The notes: a model not told the origin generated them from the letters alone. A stretch of 64,000 bases of DNA from Proteinivorax hydrogeniformans (GCF_040515995.1 NZ_CP159485.1:2418001-2482000); one strand, 5' to 3'. Counted from the first letter of the stretch, positions 1-9,306 are shown. Translations and numbers: made by a program.

Positions 1-105
1 AGCGGGATAATAGATGTAATTTGTTCTCTTCTTTTGGCTTGTTTTGTACTTTTTTAACATGTTTTGCACCCTTTCCGTCCTGCATTGGACGGCAGAATGC
101 AAAAA

Positions 106-134
106 GAGTCTGTGGTGAAGATGTCCACAGACTC
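106..134 (-). terminator. Intrinsic terminator downstream of possible small RNA
   Basis: Perfect 10-bp stem GAGTCTGTGG/CCACAGACTC with a 9-nt loop. On the minus strand it is followed directly by a run of five T. It would end any minus-strand transcript coming from 140-260. Confidence 0.6.
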
Positions 135-139
135 CGCTT

Positions 140-251
140 GTCCTAAAAATGGGCGCACGAAATCACGGTGGGTGCATCTCCACTCCTAGCAAGGCTTTAA
201 TACCATGCTCAGAAGTCTTATGCATCCCGCCGTCCGTATGCGCACTAGGAC
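140..251 (-). ncRNA. Candidate small structured RNA
   Basis: The two ends pair (GTCCTA at 140-145 with TAGGAC at 246-251). Further stems nest inside: GCGC/GCGC, CGGTGGG (166-172) with CCCGCCG (226-232), TGCAT (173-177) with ATGCA (220-224), and AGCAAGG with CCATGCT near the tip, with one mismatch. The result is a rod-like fold of about 112 nt, followed on the minus strand by an intrinsic terminator at 134-106. It lacks the signatures I know for SRP RNA, 6S, tmRNA or T-box leaders. It could instead be the end of a mobile element running off the window. Strand is inferred from the terminator. Confidence 0.33.
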
Positions 252-355
252 ATTGAGATATTATTTAGAAAGCAACACTGCTTATCTATAACTAAAGTAA
301 CACGGATTTTTTTATAAAAATGGACATGCCATGTCCCGTCAAAATCCGTGCAAAT

Positions 356-416
356 AAAAAAGCCGGAGTTATCCTTTTTCAGCCTTTATGGCTTACTTAG
401 ATAACTCCGGCTTTTT
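356..416. terminator. Strong bidirectional terminator
   Basis: A 17-bp perfect stem pairs AAAAAGCCGGAGTTATC with GATAACTCCGGCTTTTT around a 26-nt loop. T-runs are available in both directions. It closes the minus-strand XRE gene cluster. Confidence 0.8.
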
Positions 417-457
417 GCTCCTCGATTGGTTACGGGGCAGATTGCGGTAGTTTCTGT

Positions 458-641
458 TTACTTATTTGCTGCCCTTGCAGCTTTTACCTGATGTACAACA
501 TCCTCCCAAGGAATTGTCACAAACTTATTTTTACTGATTTTCTGTTCGAGATAGACTTTTTCACCATCAACGATAACATCGCAGAAACGTGGGGGAACTG
601 TATTGGGGGTGTGAAGATTTCGTATGGGTTTTTTTTATCAT
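458..641 (-). pseudogene. Small frameshifted gene after the XRE regulator
   Basis: An ATG at 641 sits behind a good ribosome binding site (GGAGGAAGGCGA), just downstream of the XRE gene. Its frame closes after 24 codons. The neighbouring frame then reads a protein-like stretch (DVIVDGEKVYLEQKISKNK, then FVTIPWEDVVHQVKAARAANK) to a TAA at 458. One indel in a run of C (around 584-602) or A would join them into a protein of about 60 residues. I do not recognise the product. It could be a broken gene, a sequencing error, or a chance open frame behind a real ribosome binding site. Confidence 0.35.
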
Positions 642-664
642 TCGCCTTCCTCCAAACATTTTAT

Positions 665-1453
665 TTAAAATGGAATTGTATCATCGTCATCACTTACATC
701 ATCCTTCATAAAGGAGTCAATGACATATTGAAGTTCTCCCTTGACCCTTGGGTGTTTCATACGCTCACTTACAGTTGAGTACAGCTCATCTACTAGGTCC
801 GCCAGTGGAGATATTTCGTTATTCCTACATAGGAAATTGGTTCCAGTACCAGGTATATACATCCAAATTTCTTTAGCAAAAGCATTAGGATCATTTACTC
901 GATAAACGCTCTTGCTGATATTCATAATGTAAAGAATTGATCCATTTTTTAAACGTAAATTGAAACAATCACCATAGATGCTGGTTTTACAGTCAAAACT
1001 CTTAGAAACAAAAACAACTCTAGAAACTTCGTTTGGGTAATCTCCTTCACCTTCTTCGTAAAAAGTTTCATAACTAAGAAGCGGATGATCTGAATAACTA
1101 TTTTTATCAGTTTCAGCTCGATTTAGCCAGTCTGCGGACTCACAATTCCAATCTAATTTATCATCTATTGTGTCCTTATTTAATTTCTCCAAGAAAGATA
1201 AGAGATATCTTTCGTTAGGTGTCATTTCCGTAAGTTCTACATTTAATAGTGTGTTAATGCTTACGTTCAAAGAGTCTGCAACATTCATAATAAAGTCGAT
1301 CCCCGGTTTTGTATTACCCTCTTTGCTTATCCTTGATATGTAACCAGGGCTTACACCTGCATCGCTTTCCAACTCACCAATTTTCTTCCCAGCATCTTTC
1401 AAAAGATAAGCTATATTGTCAAGCATCAACTTTTTGTTGAACTTTTTCGTCAT
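665..1453 (-). CDS. XRE-family transcriptional regulator
   Basis: Residues about 10-70 form a Cro/C1-type helix-turn-helix (LLKDAGKKIGELESDAGV, SPGYISRISKEG). The remaining 190 residues are acidic and of unknown fold. The start has a clear GGAGGTGG site. The 160-bp AT-rich gap upstream, before the peptidase gene, probably holds its operator. It lies downstream of an ImmA/IrrE-type peptidase gene on the same strand. Such pairs often form a switch in which the peptidase removes the XRE repressor after damage. Here that is inference from neighbourhood only; the peptidase also has its own HTH. Confidence 0.75.
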   Translation of the reverse strand: MTKKFNKKLMLDNIAYLLKDAGKKIGELESDAGVSPGYISRISKEGNTKPGIDFIMNVADSLNVSINTLLNVELTEMTPNERYLLSFLEKLNKDTIDDKLDWNCESADWLNRAETDKNSYSDHPLLSYETFYEEGEGDYPNEVSRVVFVSKSFDCKTSIYGDCFNLRLKNGSILYIMNISKSVYRVNDPNAFAKEIWMYIPGTGTNFLCRNNEISPLADLVDELYSTVSERMKHPRVKGELQYVIDSFMKDDVSDDDDTIPF

Positions 1454-1566
1454 TATCCCACCTCCTTTTTACTTGTCTAGGATGATAATATCACGATTTA
1501 ACATAACTGTCAAATAATATTTGTAACTTTACCTATCATTCAAGTTATTTTTTTATTTGACGAACA

Positions 1567-1598
1567 AAAAGCAGACCATTACTTCAGGCCTGCTTTTA
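1567..1598 (-). terminator. Terminator of the IrrE-like peptidase gene
   Basis: On the minus strand AAAAGCAGGCC pairs with GGTCTGCTTTT around a 9-nt loop, ending in a short T-run. It lies 15 nt past the stop codon of the 1613-3502 gene. Confidence 0.7.
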
Positions 1599-1612
1599 AT
1601 TAAGTGGACAAG

Positions 1613-3502
1613 TCATGTCCATTTTTTAACGTTTTTTTTTTTAAGTTCTATCCCATAGGGCGCCAAGTACTCTTGAATCGCCCATAGTGGCTCCGGATAT
1701 TTCAGTAGAAGAGCTTCTTTTATCCATTGATGCTCAACTTTCATCGGTTGTAATTTACAGTTCAATACATCCATAAGTTTTTCACTTAATATAGGTGGTA
1801 AATTTAGTCCAAAACAAATAAGTGCCGCTGTCTCAACAGATGGAGCTGTTTCACCCCTAACAGTACGGCTTATTGTTTTAGGGTCGCGATCAATTGCATC
1901 GCCCAAATCAGTGTATTTCATCTCTCGCCAGTCTAATAGTAGCTTCATGCATTGTTCAGGGTCATCGGTCATCTGCTTTCGGATAGCAACGTACTCTTCA
2001 TGTTGTTTTCTCCTCATAGCAACTTGACGCTCCTGTGGGGCGTTCTGGTATCCGTTATGATATTTAATCTCGAAAGTTATATCACTCGACTCACGGTTCA
2101 AGAAACACTCCGTATGGTATTTACCCGCAACCTTGCTTCTAACAGACATATCAAAAACAAGGCAGCATTCATCCATATGAAAACGAGCATAATCGGTTAG
2201 GTCAAGTTTGCCGTTTTCATCAACCTGAACATACAGAGGAGCATTATAGACATAGTGATTATCAATAAACAGATAGTCACCATTTTCAGTTAAAGCACGA
2301 AGTTCAGGGTTAATGATACGTTCGACGGCCGCGTCCTGAGCAGATATAGAAAAAGTCTGATTTCTCTTAAGCGTTCCTTTTTTGAATCCATGAGGTTTAA
2401 TGTATCGGCCATCTAGGTAAGTAAATGTACCTATAGCCTCTTCATATCCAGCGTCAATCATACGTATTTTAGCCGCTAGCCTTGATACACAAAAGAATGC
2501 TGCTAAAGCATCTATAACTGGTTCCATCACATCAATAAGCATGGTGGTTCCAAATTGTTGTTTATACTGCTTAATAAGCTCAAAAGCCTTTGTCTTAAAC
2601 ATAGGTAGGGGCATTTGGATTCTTGGTGCTAGGGCATTTGCTTGCCATTCCATCCAATCAGTAGCCTCTTTATTGTTGTTTTTTATTCCTCCAGCTACCT
2701 GACACTTTATTTTGGTTGCACTGCTATTATAGAGCTTTTCCAGTTCAAATGCTTTTCTGTGTTTATCCCAGTGCACACATTCATGAACAATGGTATTATT
2801 TACAGCACCCAAATTACGTAGAAAATAGGCTTTAGGATCAACAAATATAGTCTGGGCTCTGACTGATGTACTTATGTATTCATGCTCATCTGGGTCATAG
2901 AAATCTGCCTCGCTCTCGTGAAAAAATATCTGCCCAAAAACAGATAAGTCTTCTGTAATATCCCTCAAGATAACTTCCAGGCCCATTTTTTCAGCAAGTT
3001 TTTTTGGTTCAAGCGGCATAGGTTTTTTCAAGACCGCAGGATAGTGCCTTTGCAAAAAATCATTGGCTACAGCATCAAGCTGTTCCTTTTTAATATAAGG
3101 AACCAACGAGTCCGATAACGGTTGGGGGTTCTTGTTCTTTTGGCTGTAGAGACATATTTCTCTGATTACAAAATCATCCAGGCTACATTCTAAATCCCCA
3201 GAGCATCGTAACAAAAACCACTTGTTAAATAGATCGTAATCATCATAGTGGTAATCGCCCTCTGTGACCTCGATTTCCGCATCTATGATAACATCAAACT
3301 CAATTTTGAGCTCTGGTAGATCCCCCACTGATACAAATTTGACTTCAATTTCTGAAAGAGATATTTCTCCAATATTCTTAACATTTTTCAAGTCTAGATC
3401 TAAGTTGTCGGGGTTTTCTTCAATATACTTTTCAATAGCAGAATAAAATTCGTTATAAAACCTGCTGGAAACATAGTCAGTAAAAGAACGATTAGCCGCC
3501 AT
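1613..3502 (-). CDS. ImmA/IrrE-type metallopeptidase with C-terminal HTH
   Basis: A 629-residue protein. Residues 1-135 are of unknown fold. Residues about 140-330 form an IrrE-like zinc peptidase domain with the HEXXH motif HECVH at 240-244. A C-terminal XRE-type HTH lies near 515-570 (MKYTDLGDAIDRDPKTISRT). ImmA/IrrE peptidases cleave repressors in mobile elements and stress responses; a peptidase carrying its own DNA-binding tail is a known but less usual arrangement. The start has a GGGGGAG site. It sits between an XRE gene and a type IIG-like restriction enzyme, which suggests an accessory or defence locus. Substrate unknown. Confidence 0.75.
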   Translation of the reverse strand: MAANRSFTDYVSSRFYNEFYSAIEKYIEENPDNLDLDLKNVKNIGEISLSEIEVKFVSVGDLPELKIEFDVIIDAEIEVTEGDYHYDDYDLFNKWFLLRCSGDLECSLDDFVIREICLYSQKNKNPQPLSDSLVPYIKKEQLDAVANDFLQRHYPAVLKKPMPLEPKKLAEKMGLEVILRDITEDLSVFGQIFFHESEADFYDPDEHEYISTSVRAQTIFVDPKAYFLRNLGAVNNTIVHECVHWDKHRKAFELEKLYNSSATKIKCQVAGGIKNNNKEATDWMEWQANALAPRIQMPLPMFKTKAFELIKQYKQQFGTTMLIDVMEPVIDALAAFFCVSRLAAKIRMIDAGYEEAIGTFTYLDGRYIKPHGFKKGTLKRNQTFSISAQDAAVERIINPELRALTENGDYLFIDNHYVYNAPLYVQVDENGKLDLTDYARFHMDECCLVFDMSVRSKVAGKYHTECFLNRESSDITFEIKYHNGYQNAPQERQVAMRRKQHEEYVAIRKQMTDDPEQCMKLLLDWREMKYTDLGDAIDRDPKTISRTVRGETAPSVETAALICFGLNLPPILSEKLMDVLNCKLQPMKVEHQWIKEALLLKYPEPLWAIQEYLAPYGIELKKKNVKKWT

Positions 3503-3679
3503 AGAACTCCCCCTTAATTTAACAAATTAGCCACTAGATTTTCTTCAATGGCATTCCCCATAATATTCAATTCCAAAATGTAACCGGTCGCAACACGCTT
3601 TCCCTTAACACTGTACTTACATCACTCCCTTGTTGACGACATATTTAATAATATACCATAGTCACATATTTTCAGAAGA

Positions 3680-3713
3680 AGAGCACAACAATTATGATTA
3701 AGAGTTGTGCTCT
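3680..3713. terminator. Hairpin after the restriction-modification gene
   Basis: AGAGCACAAC pairs with GTTGTGCTCT over 10 bp. The minus-strand downstream side is pyrimidine-rich (TCTTC) but lacks a clean T-run. It is probably the terminator of the 3795-7148 gene. Confidence 0.5.
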
Positions 3714-3794
3714 CAAAATAGTTTTAATTAATCTTTAATGTGATACCAATGTTTCAGTGATCTACAAAGTAGCAGATTTAATGTATTTCTCGCT

Positions 3795-6700
3795 TTACTC
3801 TTGAGCTTCCTCTATTTTTTCATCTTCAAGTTTTAACGCCTGAGTATAAAGATCATCTGCCTTCTTACGTACTGTCTCAATATATTTTTCATCATCGTAT
3901 TTTTCGTGTGCTTTTTGGGATATATATGACAGTTGTCGATGAACCTTAATTTTTTTATCAAACTTAGGGATTCTGATTGGCAGCCTAATTTTAAAAGTTC
4001 TCTTGTCTGAGGACGACAAAATAAACTTTTCAACGATATTCGAGTTTAGAATCGCACAAATATAATGGGCTTCACTTTTTGTAATAAAATCTCCGTCTAC
4101 ATTTTGCGATATAGATACACAATGGTTTTGAAAAGCTGGTGGTTTTTCTCCACCCCAATCAGTTTTAATAGTACCTGTAACAGCTGAAACCCATTTAGTA
4201 TTATCTCTAAATAATACATAATATGGTGCATGTGAATAAGCACCTGTTCTTGCTAATGCATAAAACTCTGCAGTATCATCGTTAATAAGTTTGTTGCTAT
4301 ATTGTGTCTGCCCTTCAAGATAAGGTCTGTTCTCCATAAAATAATTATACAAGAGCTTCGAATTTTCATATATTTCGCTGGAGGGGATAGGGGTTTTACT
4401 TCTCTCGCGATCATACGGAAAAGCCACAATGTATTTCGATTCTTCAATATGAAATCTTTTTATGTCAACTCCTTTTACCAGAGGCCTAAGGTATTTAGTT
4501 TCTATTTCTCTTTGTTTCTTTGGAACTTTAAATTTCGACCGATTGCTTTGGTAGTTTTCAACTTTAACTTTATTGCCTTTTATTTCGATTAATTTAAGTA
4601 ATTGAACCTCTTGAGGATAAAACTCAACCCCTTCTCTCCCAATATAGTTACTACTTCCCGAAATTAATCTAAAGTTTTCTGCCTCACTATTATTTAATGA
4701 ATAACTAAAAGCTGTAATATTTTTATTAAGTCTTTCCAACTTCGCTTCGTCAACATTAAAATATTCATTAAAATTAGTGCTAGATATTTTGTTGGAAATC
4801 CGTCGTAAGTTTAGCCCATCTTTCAATTTTACAAATTTTAGGCTAACTCCATTTTGATAACTCTGTTTTTTGTCAGATATAATATAGGTGCAAAACAATT
4901 GTTGTACTGGATGAAATGGGTGACCAGATCGGGTCCAATCTGTAACCTCTTGTAAATATAACTGCCTTCCATCCTTAAGTTTTAAATTCCTAAAGCCTTC
5001 ATAGCTCTGTTGAAATAAAATAGATTGGGGCATTAGAAAAGCTAATACACCGTTTTCTTTTAACCAGTTTTCAGCCGCGATATTTGTTATTAGTGCACAT
5101 ATATTTAAACTTATCCCTCCAGTTCTTACATCTCCTGAAAATAAATCTCGCGAAACACAAGAAGCTTTTATGTTTTCTCTATAAACTGAAGGAAGCGATT
5201 TCCAATCAACCCACGGTGGATTCCCCACAATAAGATCAAACTTTCCAAGGGTATTAGTTATGAAAAAATTAGTAATGCTATTTATGAGACTGGTTGTAAG
5301 CAAGCCCTCTTCATTAAGCTTTTTGAAGTTGCCAAGAATATGATCCAAATCTTCTTCAGAAGCATCTTCACTTAGTTGTGAAAGTTTTCCCTTTATTTTT
5401 TCATCGTCATTTGTCCTTAAATAGACTTGTATATCTTGCATGATTTGAGTATATCTGTCCTTACTTGATAAAAGATCCACCGGAAATCTAATTTCTACGT
5501 TCTCATTAGACGCTTGAATGGTTTTACAAATATATTTTTTATCTTCACTCATCATATCAGCATTAGAAACAGTTGAATCACCAATATAAACAGGTATATG
5601 GAAATCATAAGCTTCGCTAATGATATCGGATACACCTATAAAATAATTTATTCTAGCAAGAATAACAGCTAGGATGTTAGCATCTATCATTGCAACTTCA
5701 TTCAATATTTTTTTCAATTTGATATCATGTTCAAAATTTTTATAGGCTTCTCTTTTTCTGTGTATAAAATCAATAATGAAAGTTCCAGATCCACCAGTTG
5801 GGTCTAACACTCGTAAACCATCATGATATTCTATTGGCAAATGATCCAGCGCTTGATTGTTAACATTCTCTGTTAACCACATGTCTGTGTAATATTCACC
5901 TAAAGAGTGTCTAACACTTGATGGCATAATTGCCATGTACAAATCTCTAAAAAGGTCCTCTGTTCTCTCTGTTAAAGCAGGCCTATCTTCATATTTTTTA
6001 AGTATTTTTATTATTGAATCTATTGACAGGTATATGTCTCGTGACCACTGTTCACTTCTAAATGGCCACACAAAACACTCTATCTCAAGCAAGTTATATA
6101 TACCAATGCTGTTTGAAGCATTCCCGTTCGCAATATTTTCTAATTCTGTTCTAGCTACCTGGTAATCTAGATTGGTGAAATCAGCCAACGAAAAATCAAT
6201 TCTATCGTGTTTTATTGTAGACACAATCTTGTAAGCTAATAAGATTGCAATTATTGCAACTGAAGTCTGCAAAGCGAATAAAATTTTATACTCCTCTTCT
6301 GCTTTTATTTCATCAAGGTCCACAATAGCAGATAAATCTCTTCTTCTGTTCTCAATTGCTGTTTGTTGAGAGATGTCTTCGTGAGATAGTCCAAAGTTAC
6401 TTTTCCAAAACTCAAAGTCCAGTTTTGTAGTTGAAGTCATTTCACTAAGCGAAGCATATAAAGATTTTGTTAAACTATCGACAGGACTACTACCCGCTGA
6501 TTTCTTCTCAATTAAATCTCGAATCAGGTTTTCTGAACTTAAAGCGGCTAGAGATAATTCCATGATAGAACGAATAAGCCTGTCTAAAGCTTGAGCATTA
6601 AAATCTTGCCTAGCTTCTTCTACTATCGAACCATTTGTCATCTGAATAAATTGGCACTTTAATCCATCAGTAATAATAGCTAAATAGTCACCTTCTTCTT

Positions 6701-7148
6701 CAGCATATAAAGCATTTAAGTAGTCAATTGCTTGATTTGCCGCATCTTTAATCAGGTTGTTAGTGTTGTAGTTATCCTTGTATTTGTACTCTATTATAAC
6801 CGTATTGATTTTCGAATCTATTCTACCGCTTTTTTTATTTGGGGATGATAATGGATGAAATTTCGTACCATCAGGTTCTGGAAATTTTACAGTTCTTTCC
6901 TTAAAAGGTCTATATCCTTCAAACCCCAGTGGTTCCAATACATCATTAGATATATTAAGTAATGTGTGATCTACAATGAAGGCAGTATCCGCCTCACTAT
7001 TTGCAGATTCCGCATGGTCATTTATTTTTCTTGTCATATTATCTAAAAAGCTTGAAAACTCTTTACTGCTTAGACAGTACTCCAGCCCTTTCCTTTTACT
7101 CTCCTTCATTATTTCCTCTAACAATCCCAGTCTTGTGTTATTGCCCAT
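3795..7148 (-). CDS. Single-chain type IIG-like restriction-modification enzyme
   Basis: About 1117 residues. The N-terminal domain has a PD-(D/E)XK-like nuclease signature (D112, then E121-Y-K123). A helical connector follows. An N6-adenine methyltransferase carries SAM motif I DPTGGSGTF at 450-458 and catalytic motif IV NPPW at 644-647. The last 350 residues resemble a target-recognition region. Nuclease, methylase and specificity in one chain is the type IIG/IIL (Eco57I-like) plan, so no partner gene is needed. The start at 7148 (ATG) has GGAGG six bases upstream; a TTG at 7151 is also in frame. Recognition sequence unknown. Its presence beside regulator and peptidase genes suggests a horizontally acquired defence block. 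Confidence 0.85.
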   Translation of the reverse strand: MGNNTRLGLLEEIMKESKRKGLEYCLSSKEFSSFLDNMTRKINDHAESANSEADTAFIVDHTLLNISNDVLEPLGFEGYRPFKERTVKFPEPDGTKFHPLSSPNKKSGRIDSKINTVIIEYKYKDNYNTNNLIKDAANQAIDYLNALYAEEEGDYLAIITDGLKCQFIQMTNGSIVEEARQDFNAQALDRLIRSIMELSLAALSSENLIRDLIEKKSAGSSPVDSLTKSLYASLSEMTSTTKLDFEFWKSNFGLSHEDISQQTAIENRRRDLSAIVDLDEIKAEEEYKILFALQTSVAIIAILLAYKIVSTIKHDRIDFSLADFTNLDYQVARTELENIANGNASNSIGIYNLLEIECFVWPFRSEQWSRDIYLSIDSIIKILKKYEDRPALTERTEDLFRDLYMAIMPSSVRHSLGEYYTDMWLTENVNNQALDHLPIEYHDGLRVLDPTGGSGTFIIDFIHRKREAYKNFEHDIKLKKILNEVAMIDANILAVILARINYFIGVSDIISEAYDFHIPVYIGDSTVSNADMMSEDKKYICKTIQASNENVEIRFPVDLLSSKDRYTQIMQDIQVYLRTNDDEKIKGKLSQLSEDASEEDLDHILGNFKKLNEEGLLTTSLINSITNFFITNTLGKFDLIVGNPPWVDWKSLPSVYRENIKASCVSRDLFSGDVRTGGISLNICALITNIAAENWLKENGVLAFLMPQSILFQQSYEGFRNLKLKDGRQLYLQEVTDWTRSGHPFHPVQQLFCTYIISDKKQSYQNGVSLKFVKLKDGLNLRRISNKISSTNFNEYFNVDEAKLERLNKNITAFSYSLNNSEAENFRLISGSSNYIGREGVEFYPQEVQLLKLIEIKGNKVKVENYQSNRSKFKVPKKQREIETKYLRPLVKGVDIKRFHIEESKYIVAFPYDRERSKTPIPSSEIYENSKLLYNYFMENRPYLEGQTQYSNKLINDDTAEFYALARTGAYSHAPYYVLFRDNTKWVSAVTGTIKTDWGGEKPPAFQNHCVSISQNVDGDFITKSEAHYICAILNSNIVEKFILSSSDKRTFKIRLPIRIPKFDKKIKVHRQLSYISQKAHEKYDDEKYIETVRKKADDLYTQALKLEDEKIEEAQE

Positions 7149-7351
7149 CAAACTCCTCCTCGATTTTTGTTTATTTTTTAAATCTAAAATTCAGAAATAC
7201 TCTTATAGCAGTTACCTTAGTAATTTATCATGCCCACTAAATTATATCAGAACACTCGTGTTTTTGTCAATCTTATTCTGATTTTTTCTTGCTATGTTCT
7301 CGCAACAGAGGTAATATATTCATGCTAAATACTAATTAAGGAGGTTATTAT

Positions 7352-7669
7352 TTGAATACTATTGCTATATCCAATCAAGTTAAACACAAGCTTCCCACAC
7401 AGGCTCGAACAATTATTTGCGGTCTATATGACAAGTTCAGGTGTTATGGTAAAATCCACTATCTCAGAATCGAAAAAGATATTAACAATTCCAGTAAACC
7501 TGGCATAACAAGATTTACACATTTTGTGCCTGAGCTTAATCTAGAGTACTGTATCCTTGTCAGGAGAATGTTTTCAAGTGAAACAGTAGATGTTATAATT
7601 TTTCATCACAACAATAAGAAGTATATGATTTTAGCAAAAGAATTTAATGAAATGGTTAATAAGTATTAA
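7352..7669 (+). CDS. Small hypothetical protein
   Basis: A 105-residue basic protein on the plus strand, unlike its neighbours. The TTG start is supported by an excellent AAGGAGG eight bases upstream. The sequence mixes beta-like stretches (TVDVIIFHHNNKKYMILA) with no transmembrane segment or recognisable motif. It is monocistronic: a hairpin follows at 7751-7772. I do not recognise the family. It could belong to the adjacent restriction locus or be an independent orphan. Confidence 0.55.
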   Translation: MNTIAISNQVKHKLPTQARTIICGLYDKFRCYGKIHYLRIEKDINNSSKPGITRFTHFVPELNLEYCILVRRMFSSETVDVIIFHHNNKKYMILAKEFNEMVNKY

Positions 7670-7750
7670 CCAGGGGTTTTATTCTCTAAATGCATTATTT
7701 TAAGATTACTGCACACATCAAAGAAATTTAAACATCTATCTTGTCTCCAC

Positions 7751-7772
7751 AACCCCTATGAAAATAGGGGTT
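7751..7772 (+). terminator. GNRA-type hairpin downstream of the small plus-strand gene
   Basis: AACCCCTAT and ATAGGGGTT pair perfectly around a GAAA tetraloop. The following T-tract is weak. Position fits termination of the 7352-7669 transcript. Confidence 0.5.
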
Positions 7773-7839
7773 ATCTAATCTGTCAACTCAACCCTATCAC
7801 ATTCAAGACAGTTGATATGTTCCCGAAAACAAAAAAAAT

Positions 7840-7907
7840 AAGGGTTTCCTAATATGAGCACCTCCGGCAAAACAGCCTCGAGAAAAACTCAATATCTGGA
7901 AACCCTT
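7840..7907 (-). terminator. Long multi-tier terminator of rlmD
   Basis: The outer stem AAGGGTTTCC/GGAAACCCTT is continued by imperfect ATATTGAG/CTCATAT pairing and an inner GGC/GCC hairpin. On the minus strand it is followed by TTATTTTTTTTG. It is unusually elaborate for a simple terminator. Confidence 0.65.
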
Positions 7908-7929
7908 TATTTATAAGCTTTTTCAGTAT

Positions 7930-9306
7930 CTAAAACATCGTATTCACCTTTACCCTTGACATCAATACTACACACTCCACATGCCCACTATGAGGGAACA
8001 TGTCCACTGGCTGAACTTGCTTTAGTTCATACTTTTTTTCTTGGCATAGATACTTTAAATCTCTGGCTAAGGTTGAGGGGTTACAGGATACATATACCAC
8101 CTTGTGTGGTGATATTTCTTTTATTGCATCTAGCAGCTTTTCATCGCACCCTTTTCTTGGTGGATCCACCACTACTACGTCATATTTATCTCCTTTTTTA
8201 GCTTGATCTACTATAACTTCTTCCGCTTTTCCTACCTTGAAGTGGGCATTTTTTATGCCGTTTATTTTTGCATTTTCTTTGGCATCTTCTATGGCTTGTG
8301 GCACTATTTCCACTCCTAGCACCTCTTTTGCTTGCTGGGCTAAAAATAGCGAGATGCTTCCTATACCGCAATATGCATCTAACACTTTTTCTTTGCCGGT
8401 GAGGCTGGCATATTCTAAGGTTTTGCCATAGAGGATTTCCATTCCCTTAGGGTTAATCTGGAAAAAAGACAGCGGGGAAATCTTGTACTCTATACCACTT
8501 ACTTGTTCTGTTATGTAGCCATTTCCAAACATGGTTAAATTCTTAGTTCCCATAACGACGTTGGTTTTTTTAGAGTTGATATTAAAAACTAGAGTATCTA
8601 CTGCTTCTAAACTTTTAATCCTATCGACAAGCTCTTTCTTTTTATGGAAATCTTCTTTTGTAACTACTAGTATCGCCATTAGCTCATCGGTGTTAAAGCC
8701 AATTTTAGTAACTATGTGACGGACTATGCCTTTGCCTGTTTTCTCGTTGTAAGTAGGTATGTTAAGGTGATGTAGTTCTTTAGAAATTCTGTCGAGCACT
8801 TGATTACTTTTAGGATGCTGGATATGACAGTTTTCTAGCGGTACTATTTCGTGGCTCTTAGGCTTATAAAATCCTGCCACTGTTTTCCCGTCAACTACCC
8901 CTACCGGTGATTGAACTTTGTTGCGATATTTTTTATCTCCAGCTGTTAAGGTATGGTGGATTATTGGATCATTAAATCCTCCGATTCTCTCTAGTGCATC
9001 TTTTACAAGCTTTCTCTTTAGCTTCAGCTGATATGAGTAGTCAGTATGCTGAAGATTGCAGCCACCGCATTCATGATAAGTTGGGCAATTTGGTTTTATC
9101 CTTTGTGGCGATGGGTTTAAAACTTCTTTGATTAAACCACGGCCGTAATTTTTCTTTAAGCTGATTATTTCTATTTCCACCTTATCTTCAGGAAGGCCTT
9201 GGGGCACAAAAACCGTAAAACCATCTATTTTTCCCACACCTTCCCCTTGGTGGGTAACATCTTCAATTGTAACTATGTATTTATTTCCTTTTTGTAAATT
9301 AGACAT
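7930..9306 (-). CDS. rlmD: 23S rRNA (uracil-5-)-methyltransferase, RlmD/RlmCD type
   Basis: A 458-residue protein of the TrmA/RlmD family. A TRAM domain occupies residues 1-60. An iron-sulfur cysteine motif (CPTYHECGGCNLQH) lies around 74-87. The C-terminal SAM methyltransferase has motif DAYCGIGSISLF, DPPRKGCDEKLLD and the catalytic cysteine in SCNPSTLARDL. It methylates uracil C5 in 23S rRNA using SAM; in Firmicutes one such enzyme often modifies both U747 and U1939. Which site it uses here cannot be told from sequence. It forms a single-gene unit with its own terminator. Confidence 0.9.
   Translation of the reverse strand: MSNLQKGNKYIVTIEDVTHQGEGVGKIDGFTVFVPQGLPEDKVEIEIISLKKNYGRGLIKEVLNPSPQRIKPNCPTYHECGGCNLQHTDYSYQLKLKRKLVKDALERIGGFNDPIIHHTLTAGDKKYRNKVQSPVGVVDGKTVAGFYKPKSHEIVPLENCHIQHPKSNQVLDRISKELHHLNIPTYNEKTGKGIVRHIVTKIGFNTDELMAILVVTKEDFHKKKELVDRIKSLEAVDTLVFNINSKKTNVVMGTKNLTMFGNGYITEQVSGIEYKISPLSFFQINPKGMEILYGKTLEYASLTGKEKVLDAYCGIGSISLFLAQQAKEVLGVEIVPQAIEDAKENAKINGIKNAHFKVGKAEEVIVDQAKKGDKYDVVVVDPPRKGCDEKLLDAIKEISPHKVVYVSCNPSTLARDLKYLCQEKKYELKQVQPVDMFPHSGHVECVVLMSRVKVNTMF

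Larger units (their letters stand above)
1..457. other. Gene-poor left edge rich in hairpins
   Basis: I see no convincing protein gene here. The stretch contains a rod-like fold at 140-251, a terminator-like hairpin at 106-134, a nested hairpin at 301-350 (arms CACGGATTTT and AAAATCCGTG around an inner GGACATG/CATGTCC dyad) and a strong bidirectional terminator at 356-416. Short open frames exist in both directions but overlap the predicted stems, so they are not called. Confidence 0.5.

Noticed and set aside
150-258. Short plus-strand frame starting ATGGGCGCA
   Set aside because: It coincides with the predicted rod-like RNA, lacks a ribosome binding site, and both strands are open only because of the inverted repeats.
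491-778. Plus-strand open frame of 95 codons
   Set aside because: It lies opposite the small minus-strand gene and the XRE 3' end, has no ribosome binding site and is biased towards aromatic and hydrophobic residues typical of an antisense shadow.
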